Assembly (NCBI RefSeq): GCF_014640295.1
Contig: NZ_BMGR01000016.1
Location: 62,001 to 126,000 of the forward strand
From: Paenibacillus abyssi
GTDB taxonomy: Bacteria > Bacillota > Bacilli > Paenibacillales > Paenibacillaceae
Length of the DNA: 64,000 bases
Reading direction: 5' to 3'
Part shown: piece after piece, positions 55,606-64,000 of the stretch
How positions within the stretch are numbered: position 1 is the first letter of the stretch
Layout: every line of letters starts with the position of its first letter
Made by a program: the position numbers and the translations under genes
Notes under the pieces: generated by a model
What the model saw: only the letters and a program-made list of their open reading frames with translations
Databases searched by the model: none
Told to the model about the DNA's origin: nothing

Positions 55606-57126
55606 ATGAGGGAACAACGCATCGGCATCATTGATATCGGCTCCAACTCCATACGCCTTGTCATTTACGAGCGGACCACTAATGGTGCCCACCGCGTCAT
55701 TGAAGGCAGTAAACGCCCGGCCCGATTGAGCGGAGAGATCGACGCGGGGGGCAATTTGTCTGTGCATGCGATCGATAATCTGGTCGATATTTTGCGTCAT
55801 TTTCGGCTCATTTGCTCTCACCAGCACACTTATACCATACGCGCGGTAGCCACAGCCGCCATTCGTAATGCCGCTAACCGGGACGATATTTTGAATCGGC
55901 TCGATAAGGAGGCCGGACTGCGTGTCGAGCTGCTCTCCGGCAAGGAAGAGGCGGAATTTGGATTTCTGGGCATGATCAACAGCATGGATATTGAAGACGG
56001 CTTCCTTGTTGACATTGGCGGCGGCAGCACTGAAATCTCATTATTTCGCAACCGCAAGCTTTTGCGCAGCGTTTCCTTTCCGTTCGGCTGCGTAAATCTG
56101 GCCAGAGCTTTCATGGACAAAGGCATGATGAACGATTCGAGTCTGCAGGCTCTGGAACTTTATGTGAAGGAAGCTTTCGGCCAAGAGCCGTGGATTGCGG
56201 AGAATGAGGGCTTACCGCTCGTAGCGGTAGGCGGAACTGCCAGGGCATTCGGTAAAATACATCAAGCCCAGCATCACTATCCGTTTCAGCAAACCCATAA
56301 CTATCCGATCGCTAAGCAAAGCGCAGACTCCTTATTCAGCGCGCTGCGCTCTTTGCCTTTAGACAAACGGAAAAAGTTCCCCGGCTTGTCCAAAGACCGG
56401 GTTGACCTGATCGTTCCGGGTTTAGCTGTATTGCGCCTAATCTTACAGGGCTGCAAGGCATCGGAATATATCATATGCGGGGCAGGCCTGCGTGACGGAT
56501 TGTTCTATACATCCCGCTTTACGGAACGGCCGCTGCTGGATGATGTGCTGGCCTATAGTGTCAATAATCTGTGCGCTCTGCATCCCGAGCCGCCTCAGCA
56601 GCATATCAGCCATGTTAATGTGACAGCTATGATGCTGTTTGATACGCTGTCCCTCCGATATCCGCTGCCGGAACGCTCCCGCAGCTGGATGGACGCGGCC
56701 TCCATGCTGTTCCGGATCGGCGCCAGCATTGATTATTATCAATACGCAAAGCATTCATTTTATCTGATCGTCAATTCTCATCTTAACGGGCTGTCACATC
56801 GTGAGATTCTCATTGTCGCAGCCATCGCTTCGTTCAGAAGCAAGAATAAAGCCCGGCAGCATCTGAATGATTACAAACAGCTGTTGGAATCATCCGATCT
56901 GGAGCTTATTCTGCGTCTGGGGACGCTGCTTCAATTGGCGATAGCGCTCGATCGCAGCGAGGCTCAATCCCTGCAGCGGATGCGCCTGGAGGCAGTAGAA
57001 GACAAGCTTTATATCCAACCGCTGCTCGCTTCAGACAAGTTAGAGGTCGAACGCAAGGAAGTGGACGCGCTTGCGGACGACTTTAATAAAGTATGGGGCT
57101 TCATTCCCGTGCTTCAGTCAATATAA
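55606..57126 (+). CDS. ppx: Exopolyphosphatase (Ppx/GppA family)
   Basis: Releases phosphate from polyphosphate chains (or pppGpp). The 506-aa ASKHA-fold protein has IGIIDIGSNSIRLVIYE (6-22) and LVDIGGGSTEIS near 130-140, followed by a C-terminal helical HD-like part. GGAGGT ribosome binding site. Its 3' end overlaps the 3' end of convergent ppk by 13 bp. Confidence 0.93.
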   Translation: MREQRIGIIDIGSNSIRLVIYERTTNGAHRVIEGSKRPARLSGEIDAGGNLSVHAIDNLVDILRHFRLICSHQHTYTIRAVATAAIRNAANRDDILNRLDKEAGLRVELLSGKEEAEFGFLGMINSMDIEDGFLVDIGGGSTEISLFRNRKLLRSVSFPFGCVNLARAFMDKGMMNDSSLQALELYVKEAFGQEPWIAENEGLPLVAVGGTARAFGKIHQAQHHYPFQQTHNYPIAKQSADSLFSALRSLPLDKRKKFPGLSKDRVDLIVPGLAVLRLILQGCKASEYIICGAGLRDGLFYTSRFTERPLLDDVLAYSVNNLCALHPEPPQQHISHVNVTAMMLFDTLSLRYPLPERSRSWMDAASMLFRIGASIDYYQYAKHSFYLIVNSHLNGLSHREILIVAAIASFRSKNKARQHLNDYKQLLESSDLELILRLGTLLQLAIALDRSEAQSLQRMRLEAVEDKLYIQPLLASDKLEVERKEVDALADDFNKVWGFIPVLQSI

Positions 57127-59180
57127 TCTTTCCACTTCGGAATATCTGTGGCCTCAAACTGGCTGCGGAACGGGGAAAGCTTGTTGCGGACAGGTTCATA
57201 CATGCCGCTCGGCTGCAGCTCCCGCGCTTTCACGTTATCGTTCAAGTTCAGCTGCAGAATATTGATTAATATTTTTCGCAGCGAGGCGTCAAACACCGGG
57301 CACATCAGCTCGATCCGCCTCGTCAAATTTCGGGTCATCCAATCCGCACTGGAAAGGTATACCTCTTCTTCGCCGCCATTATTGAAATAAATGATGCGCG
57401 AATGTTCGAGAAACCGGTCAACGATGCTGATGACACGTATATTTTCACTGCGTCCAGGTACGCCAGGACGCAGACAGCATACGCCGCGAATGATCAGCTC
57501 GATGCGAACGCCGGCTTGCGACGCCTCGTACAATTTATCGATCATGTCTTGATGGGAGAGAGAGTTCATCTTTGCAATGATACTGGCCGGGCGTCCGGCC
57601 TTCGCATGTTCCTTCTCCCTGTCAATAAGGTGGAACAGCTTGTCCTTTAGATCGGTGGGCGCAACGGCAAAGGCTTTCCAATCATGAGGGGCGGAGTAGC
57701 CAGTCACCTCATTGAACAGGGCGGAGGCATCTACGCCGATGACCGGATGGGACGTGAACAGGCCGACGTCCGTGTAGAGCTTCGCGGTACTGCCGTTGTA
57801 GTTGCCAGTGCCCACATGGACGTACCTTTTGAGCACATCCTCTTCCCGTCTGACCACCAGCAAAATCTTCGCATGCGTTTTTAACCCGACTAAGCCGTAA
57901 ACAACATGACAGCCCGCCTTTTCCAATTGTCTTGCCCATGCGATGTTGCGTTCCTCATCAAACCTCGCTTTAAGCTCCACGACTACCGTTACCTGCTTGC
58001 CGGACTCCGCCGCCTTGGCAAGCGCCTGAACAAGCACGGAATCCCCGCTTACACGATACAATGTCATTTTGATCGCCAGCACGTTCGGATCATCTGCAGC
58101 CTGCAGCACAAAATCATTCACAGCGTCAAATGATTCATAGGGATGATACATCAACACATCGCGCTGCCTGAGCACCTCGAACATATCGTCAGCCTCATCA
58201 AGCTCACGGGGATATACCGGTTCGATCTTCTCATAACGCAGGCTGTCCCTGCCTGGAATCGAACCTCCGAATTTCATCAGAAAGCTAAGATCGAGCGGAC
58301 CGTCAATCTCGATAATGTTGTCCCCGATCTCCAGCTCTTCCTGTAAAATTTGCAGAGCATAGGGGTGCATGCCTTTATCGATTTCCAGCCGCACCGGCAT
58401 CCCCCAACGCCGGCGGCGCAGTTCCTTTTCAATCTCCTCCAGCAAATCCTCCGCGCCTTCTTCATTCAACGTTAGATCGGCATTCCGAGTCAGCCGAAAC
58501 GGATGAACAGCGATCGGCGTATAGCCGTTGAAGAGCGTGTTGATATGCTTTTCGATTAATTCCTCCAATAATACAAATTCAATCTTCTTGCTGTTCGTTC
58601 TTCCCGGAACCAACACAAAACGGGACAAAATCGACGGGACCTGTACAATCGCGAACAGCGGAGCCTCGTCGGAATCATCGTCTGCTTTGCGGAGCAGGAC
58701 GGATAAATACAATTCTTTGGTATGAACGAGCGGAAAAGGACGGCTTTGGTCCACAGCCATCGGCGTCAACACAGGGAATACGATTTCCCGAAAGTAAATT
58801 TCCATCGCCGATTCCTGGGTAGGCGTTAGATCCTCCATCGATTTGAAGCAGATTCCTTCCTTAGCAAGGCCCCGCAGCACCTCGCGATACATGCGGTATT
58901 GATCCGTCACCATCTGGGTTGTGCGCTTCATCAGACGTTTCCACAACCCAGCCGGCGAGTAACCTGTAAAATCCGTCTTCGTGTAACCCGCCTTGATTTG
59001 ATCCTGTATACCGGCGACACGAACACTCATAAACTCATCCAGATTGCTTGAGACAATAGCTAAAAATTTAGCTCGCTCCAGCAGAGGAGTATCGGGGTCC
59101 TGCGCTTCATCCAACACCCTTCGGTTAAATTCGATCCAGCTTAAATCCCGGTTGACATAGTGGGACAATTCCTTGTTCAT
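57114..59180 (-). CDS. ppk: Polyphosphate kinase 1
   Basis: Makes polyphosphate from ATP. The 688-aa enzyme has the N domain (YVNRDLSWIEFN, 8-19), a head domain and two PLD-like C domains. The autophosphorylated His lies in GLKTHAKI in the first of these, near residue 430. I start it at the ATG at 59180, 8 nt after GGAGG; an ATG nine codons upstream lacks a site. The synthesis gene faces the degradation gene ppx tail to tail. Confidence 0.95.
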   Translation of the reverse strand: MNKELSHYVNRDLSWIEFNRRVLDEAQDPDTPLLERAKFLAIVSSNLDEFMSVRVAGIQDQIKAGYTKTDFTGYSPAGLWKRLMKRTTQMVTDQYRMYREVLRGLAKEGICFKSMEDLTPTQESAMEIYFREIVFPVLTPMAVDQSRPFPLVHTKELYLSVLLRKADDDSDEAPLFAIVQVPSILSRFVLVPGRTNSKKIEFVLLEELIEKHINTLFNGYTPIAVHPFRLTRNADLTLNEEGAEDLLEEIEKELRRRRWGMPVRLEIDKGMHPYALQILQEELEIGDNIIEIDGPLDLSFLMKFGGSIPGRDSLRYEKIEPVYPRELDEADDMFEVLRQRDVLMYHPYESFDAVNDFVLQAADDPNVLAIKMTLYRVSGDSVLVQALAKAAESGKQVTVVVELKARFDEERNIAWARQLEKAGCHVVYGLVGLKTHAKILLVVRREEDVLKRYVHVGTGNYNGSTAKLYTDVGLFTSHPVIGVDASALFNEVTGYSAPHDWKAFAVAPTDLKDKLFHLIDREKEHAKAGRPASIIAKMNSLSHQDMIDKLYEASQAGVRIELIIRGVCCLRPGVPGRSENIRVISIVDRFLEHSRIIYFNNGGEEEVYLSSADWMTRNLTRRIELMCPVFDASLRKILINILQLNLNDNVKARELQPSGMYEPVRNKLSPFRSQFEATDIPKWKDYID

Positions 59181-59239
59181 TTTCTCTGCCTCCCTGTTAT
59201 GCCCCATTATTCTTTAGTGCTGCTAGTGCTGCCCGTCCT

Positions 59240-59635
59240 TTACCAACGACGGATGGTGATGCCGCCTCCGCCATTCCTCATCTTACGTTCAAGCCAGCCA
59301 AGGATGATGTTGCGGAAGAACGGACGGGTGAGTGGAAACAACAATATAAATCCGAACAAATCGCTTAAAAAACCAGGAGCCAGCAGCATGATTCCGCCCA
59401 GCAGCACGCACAGGCCATCAAGCAATGTACGTCCGGGCGGCTGTCCCATCTGCATTTGACGGTTGACCTCCAGCCATACCTTCCTGCCTTCGCGTTTCGC
59501 AAGATAAGCGCCGACGAATCCGGTCAATAGGATCAGTCCGAATGTTGCAAACGGGCCAATCCACGCCCCCATACGCAATATACCCCAAATTTCCAAGGCC
59601 GGCACAACAATGATTGCGATGATGAGCCATTTCAT
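59240..59635 (-). CDS. fxsA: FxsA family membrane protein
   Basis: A 131-aa protein with about three transmembrane helices, carrying the FxsA-family LILLTGFVGAYLAKREG (33-49) and LLLGG/PGFLSDLFG features. E. coli FxsA affects phage T7 exclusion; its role in Bacillales is unknown. The ATG overlaps the thioesterase stop as ATGA, and a short gap separates it from ppk. Confidence 0.88.
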   Translation of the reverse strand: MKWLIIAIIVVPALEIWGILRMGAWIGPFATFGLILLTGFVGAYLAKREGRKVWLEVNRQMQMGQPPGRTLLDGLCVLLGGIMLLAPGFLSDLFGFILLFPLTRPFFRNIILGWLERKMRNGGGGITIRRW

Positions 59636-60126
59636 GATGACGAGTCCCCTCTCATCCCATTAATTTCGATAGTCTTTTGTATCAGAGCATAAAGCTCTGG
59701 GGCTATTTTATCCACCCGGGCAGGACGCCAATCCTTGCCGATCCATACATGTCTCGTACCGCCCTTTACGAGCAGTTCACCTGGGAGTTCACCATCCGCA
59801 CAACGTTCCGGGATCGGTACATGCTCAGCAACTTTTCGGATTTCCGATTCAAACGCCAGACGAATGGTGGAATACGAAACAATACGGGTACAAATGACAA
59901 TACGGTCATCATACCGTGCCGGTTGCAAGAATCGGCAATCCAGCTCTGTGACCGGAAGCAGCAGGCCTGATCGTTCGATGTCCTTATACGGAAAGCCCGC
60001 CTGGCGGATCAACTCTGTACGGCCGATCTCGAACCAATTCACATAATTGCCATGAAAAACGACCGCCATCTGATCGGTTTCTTGATACCGGACGCGCAGC
60101 AGGTGCAAATACCAATGAGAGGCCAT
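59632..60126 (-). CDS. Acyl-CoA thioesterase, 4HBT hotdog fold (YbgC-like)
   Basis: A 164-aa single hotdog-domain protein. The catalytic motif is RYQETDQMAVVFHGNYVNWF (13-32), with Asp19 in the position used by 4-hydroxybenzoyl-CoA thioesterases. The acyl-CoA substrate is not known. Start at 60126 with GGAAG upstream. Coupled to fxsA downstream. Confidence 0.88.
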   Translation of the reverse strand: MASHWYLHLLRVRYQETDQMAVVFHGNYVNWFEIGRTELIRQAGFPYKDIERSGLLLPVTELDCRFLQPARYDDRIVICTRIVSYSTIRLAFESEIRKVAEHVPIPERCADGELPGELLVKGGTRHVWIGKDWRPARVDKIAPELYALIQKTIEINGMRGDSSS

Positions 60127-60161
60127 CTGTCATTTCTTCCTTTCTGCAGGCAGCAGTTGAT

Positions 60162-60205
60162 ATACAGCAGGAGCGACGGCATTGGCACCATCGCTCCTGT
60201 GTATA
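60162..60205 (-). other. Strong hairpin between pyk and the thioesterase gene
   Basis: CAGGAGCGA pairs with TCGCTCCTG, extended inward by one C/G-rich step and outward by TATACA/TGTATA, giving a stem of about 18-20 bp. No U-tract follows on the minus strand, so it may be an attenuator or an RNA-processing site rather than a full terminator. Confidence 0.5.
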
Positions 60206-60224
60206 CATCGTATTTATTCTTAAA

Positions 60225-61979
60225 TTAAAGTACTTTAGCTTGTCCGGAGTAGATCACGCCAACCTCGGCGTATACCGTTACTTCCATGCCATCCTGAAGT
60301 AAATCAAACGCATTGTTTACACCCAGTACGACAGGAAGTCCCAGATTCAATCCAACGACCGCTGCATGGCTTGTAATTCCGCCTTGAACGGTAATCAAGG
60401 CAGCTGCTTTTTCAAGCGCAGGCATAAAGTCTTTGTCCGTAGCGCTCGTTACCAGTATCGATCCTTCGACCGTTTTGGCGATCGCTTCTTCCGCTGTACG
60501 CGCCACTACGATTTTACCGGTTGCGCTTTGGCTGCCAATCCCTTGACCTTTAGCCAGCAGGTCGCCAACATGGTGAATCTTGATCAGGTTTGTTGTTCCG
60601 GAACGGCCTACCGGCACTCCAGCTGTAATAATTACCGTATCACCCAGTTTAACGAGACCGGACTCGATGCCACCCTGAACCGCGATGTCGAACATCTCGT
60701 CGGTTGTTTCCGCTGCTGTCCCATGGACAGGGATAACGCCCCATGTCAACGCCAGACGGCGCATTACTTCTTTGATCGGCGTAACGGCGATGATCGGCGC
60801 TTTTGGACGGTATTTGGATACCATTCTAGCTGTATAACCACTCTCAGTCGACGTAATAATCGCTTTAACATCCAGATCAAGCGCGGTATTAGCCACCGAT
60901 TGGCTGATTGCTTCAGTTACGGAAGTTTGCTGTGCGTTGGCTTGCTTCGTGAAGATTTCGCGGTACTCAAGAGCCGATTCAGCACGCTCGGCGATACGCG
61001 CCATCGTCAATACGGATTCCACAGGATATTTACCTGCAGCCGTCTCACCGGACAGCATGATCGCGTCTGTACCGTCAAAAATGGCGTTTGCCACGTCACT
61101 AGCTTCTGCGCGGGTAGGGCGCGGGTTGCGCTGCATCGAATCCAGCATTTGCGTAGCGGTAATGACCGGTTTGCCGGCACGGTTACACTTCTCGATCATT
61201 TGCTTCTGTACAAGCGGCACTTCCTCCGCCGGAATTTCCACGCCAAGGTCACCGCGGGCAACCATCAAGCCGTCGGATACTTCCAGAATCTCGTCAAGGT
61301 TGTCAACACCTTGCTGGTTCTCGATTTTGGAAATGATTTGAATGTGGCTTGCATTATGCTTCTCTAACAATTCACGGATTTCCAGCACGTCGCTCGCTTT
61401 ACGCACGAACGATGCGGCGATGAAATCAACGCCCTGCTCGATTCCGAATATGATATCGTTTGCGTCCTTTTCGGTAATGCCCGGCAAGGAGATATGTACG
61501 CCCGGCACATTGACGCCTTTTTTGCTTTTGATTTGTCCGCCGTTTACAATTTTACAAATAATCTCCGTACCTTGTACCTCTTCAACCGTCAAACCGATCA
61601 GACCATCGTCGATTAGAATCGTCGACCCCACGTTAACATCGTTCGGCAGGTTGCTGTACGTAATCGGAACGCGGTTGCGGTCTCCCAGGATCTCTTCTGT
61701 CGTCAAGATGAGCCTGTCGTCTTGATACAGCTCGATTGGCTCCTCTTTCAATTTGCCCAGACGAATCTCAGGACCTTTCGTGTCCAGCAGAATCGCAACT
61801 GTCTTACCAAGTTCTTCGCTGGCTTTGCGGATATTTTTGATCCGGTTGCCATGCTCCTCGAAATCGCCATGAGAGAAGTTGAGACGGCCAACGTTCATCC
61901 CTGCCAAAATCAATTTTTTTGTGTTTTCAAGCGATTCACTCGACGGGCCGATGGTGCAAACAATCTTTGTTTTACGCAT
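60225..61979 (-). CDS. pyk: Pyruvate kinase
   Basis: Last glycolytic step, phosphoenolpyruvate to pyruvate. The 584-aa enzyme has the catalytic core with [24 protein letters not shown] and [12 protein letters not shown]. An additional C-terminal PEP-utilising (phosphohistidine swivel) domain from about 480 to the end contains [11 protein letters not shown], as in Bacillus and Geobacillus Pyk. ACGGAGGAAA ribosome binding site. Follows accA. Confidence 0.97.
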   Translation of the reverse strand: MRKTKIVCTIGPSSESLENTKKLILAGMNVGRLNFSHGDFEEHGNRIKNIRKASEELGKTVAILLDTKGPEIRLGKLKEEPIELYQDDRLILTTEEILGDRNRVPITYSNLPNDVNVGSTILIDDGLIGLTVEEVQGTEIICKIVNGGQIKSKKGVNVPGVHISLPGITEKDANDIIFGIEQGVDFIAASFVRKASDVLEIRELLEKHNASHIQIISKIENQQGVDNLDEILEVSDGLMVARGDLGVEIPAEEVPLVQKQMIEKCNRAGKPVITATQMLDSMQRNPRPTRAEASDVANAIFDGTDAIMLSGETAAGKYPVESVLTMARIAERAESALEYREIFTKQANAQQTSVTEAISQSVANTALDLDVKAIITSTESGYTARMVSKYRPKAPIIAVTPIKEVMRRLALTWGVIPVHGTAAETTDEMFDIAVQGGIESGLVKLGDTVIITAGVPVGRSGTTNLIKIHHVGDLLAKGQGIGSQSATGKIVVARTAEEAIAKTVEGSILVTSATDKDFMPALEKAAALITVQGGITSHAAVVGLNLGLPVVLGVNNAFDLLQDGMEVTVYAEVGVIYSGQAKVL

Positions 61980-62073
61980 GTTTAGGTTTCCTCCGTTTTA
62001 ACTATAGAAAGCTACTTTGTCTGAGATAAAATTACACGATTCGACGTTGAATGTACAGTATATTTATAAAATT

Positions 62074-63069
62074 TTAGACATTCGCTGATTCAACAGACGG
62101 CTCCTCCGCACGTTGGATCGTAGAAAAAGTGCCTATTTTACGGAATTTTTGATAACGGTCTTCAATTAATTCCTCGGCAGAAAACCGGGACAGCTCCTGC
62201 AGGTGCCGTGTCAAAGCTTCGCGAATCGAGTCGGACTGCTGATGTAAATCACGGTGCGCTCCGCCTTGCGGCTCAGGGATAATCTCCTCGATCACTTCGA
62301 ACTCCAGCAGATCCTTTGCCGTAATTTTCATCGCTTCGGCCGCCTGATCCGCTTTGGAGGCATCCTTCCAAAGAATCGATGCGGCACCATTCGGCGATAT
62401 AACCGAGTAAATGGCATTCTCCAGCATCAATACCCGGTTGCCCACGCCAAGCGCAAGCGCGCCGCCGCTGCCGCCCTCTCCAATGACGACACAGATGACA
62501 GGCACGCCAAAAGTAGCCATCTCGCGCAGATTGCGCGCGATCGCTTCCGACTGACCGCGCTCCTCAGCCGTATTGCCGGGATAGGCGCCTTTCGTATCGA
62601 TAAAGGTAATAATCGGCCGTTTAAACTTGTTGGCTTGCTGCATGAGCCGCAGCGCCTTACGGAAGCCTTCGGGATGGGGACTCCCAAAAAAACGGGCGAT
62701 ATTGTCTCTGGTATCCTTGCCGCGCTGATGGCCGACCACCGTTACCGGGACGCCGCCAAGCTTGGCCAATCCACCGACAATCGCCAAATCATCGGCGAAC
62801 AAACGGTCGCCGTGCAGCTCGATAAAATCGGTAAAAATCGTCTGGATAAAATCCAGTGATGTCGGACGCTGCTGATGACGCGCCAGGTGCATCTTCTGCG
62901 CAGGCGTCAGCTCGCTGTACAATTCATCTTCCAGCTGCTTGTAGCGCTGCTCAAGACGGGAGATTTCATCGGAGAAATCAATTCCCTTCTCTTCGCCGAA
63001 CCGCTTCAGCTCGTCAATCTTCTTGCGCAGCTCCGTAATCGACTTCTCAAACGGAAGTTCAGCCGCCAT
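62074..63069 (-). CDS. accA: Acetyl-CoA carboxylase carboxyltransferase subunit alpha
   Basis: With AccD transfers the carboxyl group from biotin to acetyl-CoA, forming malonyl-CoA. The 331-aa protein starts with a helical region ([12 protein letters not shown], 11-22) and has the crotonase-fold core with [14 protein letters not shown] near 207-220. It overlaps accD by 11 bp. Confidence 0.96.
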   Translation of the reverse strand: MAAELPFEKSITELRKKIDELKRFGEEKGIDFSDEISRLEQRYKQLEDELYSELTPAQKMHLARHQQRPTSLDFIQTIFTDFIELHGDRLFADDLAIVGGLAKLGGVPVTVVGHQRGKDTRDNIARFFGSPHPEGFRKALRLMQQANKFKRPIITFIDTKGAYPGNTAEERGQSEAIARNLREMATFGVPVICVVIGEGGSGGALALGVGNRVLMLENAIYSVISPNGAASILWKDASKADQAAEAMKITAKDLLEFEVIEEIIPEPQGGAHRDLHQQSDSIREALTRHLQELSRFSAEELIEDRYQKFRKIGTFSTIQRAEEPSVESANV

Positions 63070-63925
63070 GAGACAATTCCTCCCTTACCGTATGCATATC
63101 AAGCAGCTTGGTCAATGTCGATTTCAGCTCTTTGCGGTGAACAACCTTGTCTAATTGACCGTGCTGCAGGTTAAACTCAGCTGTCTGGAAGTTATCAGGG
63201 AGCTTCTGGCGGATCGTCTGCTCAATAACGATGCGGCCGGCAAAACCGACCAAAGCACCGGGCTCGGCCAAATTGTAATCGCCAAGCATTGCAAAGCTCG
63301 CCGTAACACCGCCCATCGTCGGATCGGTCAAGACGGAAATATAGAGTCCGCCTCCGCTTTGGAACCTCGCGAGGGCTGCACTTGTTTTGGCCATTTGCAT
63401 CAAGCTGAGAATGCTCTCCTGCATGCGTGCCCCACCGGAGGTGGAGAAAATAAGCAGGGGCACCTCTTTGACCATTGCGTGTTCAATGGCACGCGTTATT
63501 TTCTCACCGACGACCGATCCCATACTGCCGGAGAAAAAATCAAAGCTCATCACTGCGACAACGACCGGAAAACCGCCGATCTTGCCTTCCCCGGTAATGA
63601 CGCCATCGAGCAGCCCGGAATTTTTCTTCTGCTGTTCGAGTTTGGTTGCGTAGCCGGGAAACTCCAGCGGATCTTCCGACACCATGTCTGCATCGTATTC
63701 CGTAATGGCCCCGTCATCGAGGATCATCTGGATACGTTCCCAGGCATTGAGCCGGAAATGATGCCCGCAGGAGGAGCAAACCTTCAAGCTCTTCTCGAGC
63801 TCCTTGCTGAAATGAATCGTTCCGCACTTGGGACACTTATTCATCAGCCCCTCCGGAATGTCCCGCTTGGGACGCTCCGATGGGATTGTCGCATATTTCT
63901 TCTTGTGAAATAAATCCTTAAACAT
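63059..63925 (-). CDS. accD: Acetyl-CoA carboxylase carboxyltransferase subunit beta
   Basis: Partner of AccA. The 288-aa protein has an N-terminal zinc ribbon (Cys31, Cys34, Cys50, Cys53) and a crotonase-fold domain ([15 protein letters not shown] near 160). I start it at the ATG at 63925, 6 nt after GAGGTG, giving the usual MFKDLF N-terminus. The last 75 bp of the window upstream show no recognisable feature. Confidence 0.95.
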   Translation of the reverse strand: MFKDLFHKKKYATIPSERPKRDIPEGLMNKCPKCGTIHFSKELEKSLKVCSSCGHHFRLNAWERIQMILDDGAITEYDADMVSEDPLEFPGYATKLEQQKKNSGLLDGVITGEGKIGGFPVVVAVMSFDFFSGSMGSVVGEKITRAIEHAMVKEVPLLIFSTSGGARMQESILSLMQMAKTSAALARFQSGGGLYISVLTDPTMGGVTASFAMLGDYNLAEPGALVGFAGRIVIEQTIRQKLPDNFQTAEFNLQHGQLDKVVHRKELKSTLTKLLDMHTVREELSHGG

Positions 63926-64000
63926 GTATGACACCTCTTGGGGGCGCAAAAGTATTGTGACGAAGCCGGGCCGGCCGCCGCTCCTTCAAGAGCGCGCTTG

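Noticed and set aside
60366-61367. 333-codon plus-strand frame opposite pyk
   Set aside because: Antisense shadow with no domain; pyk is unambiguous on the other strand.

Overview
The window is chromosomal DNA of an endospore-forming Bacillales bacterium, most likely Paenibacillaceae (Paenibacillus-like). This rests on Bacillus-type gene orders (hemA-hemX-hemC-hemD-hemB-hemL-spoVID; ysoA-tig-clpX-lonB-lonA-engB; gerM-rph-rdgB; citZ-icd-mdh), on sporulation and germination genes (spoVID, lonB, gerM), and on strong AGGAGG-type ribosome binding sites with frequent GTG and TTG starts. Most genes lie on the minus strand. No rRNA, CRISPR array, phage or insertion sequence was seen. The assignment to a genus is inference.

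Layout. 1-10.5 kb: haem and sirohaem operon (hemA, hemX, precorrin-2 dehydrogenase, hemC, a CobA-HemD fusion, hemB, hemL), then an RluA pseudouridine synthase and SpoVID; structured non-coding DNA fills the left edge. 10.7-22.6 kb: speD with a structured leader, then a protein quality-control block (engB, lonA, lonB, clpX, clpP, tig, a YsoA-like protein) interrupted by ispG. 22.8-26.7 kb: tRNA-Gly(CCC) and tRNA-Arg(TCT), a GAF-PAS-GGDEF cyclase, an unassigned structured RNA candidate with its own terminator, a YihY/BrkB membrane protein and two small unknown proteins. 26.8-33.9 kb: asparagine synthetase, rdgB-rph-gerM, a PgpA-family protein, a metallo-hydrolase and a methyltransferase. 33.9-43.3 kb: fni and a seven-gene, translationally coupled carotenoid operon. 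43.4-50 kb: nagB-nagA, a sugar kinase with a DeoR regulator, a small membrane protein and recQ. 49.9-53.6 kb: citZ-icd-mdh. 54.1-55.4 kb: an AT-rich agr-type peptide signalling cassette. 55.6-64 kb: ppx/ppk, fxsA, a thioesterase, pyk, accA-accD.

How genes connect. Fni balances IPP and DMAPP for the carotenoid operon, whose enzyme set (CrtM-type synthase, three CrtN/CrtP-type flavoproteins, CruF-type hydratase, glycosyltransferase, acyltransferase) points to a glycosylated, acylated and probably C30 carotenoid. Its promoter is a near-consensus sigma-A site whose -10 box sits in the first of three 11-bp direct repeats carrying TATACA, which resembles an operator for the B12-dependent light sensor CarH. 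citZ has a CcpC-type box just upstream of its -35.

The points most worth following up are the CarH-like operator, the agr cassette (serine-lactone AgrD, AgrB, and an AgrC-like membrane protein without a kinase), the pseudoknotted speD leader, the orphan RNA candidate at 24795-25070, and two highly structured spacers inside the citZ-icd-mdh operon.
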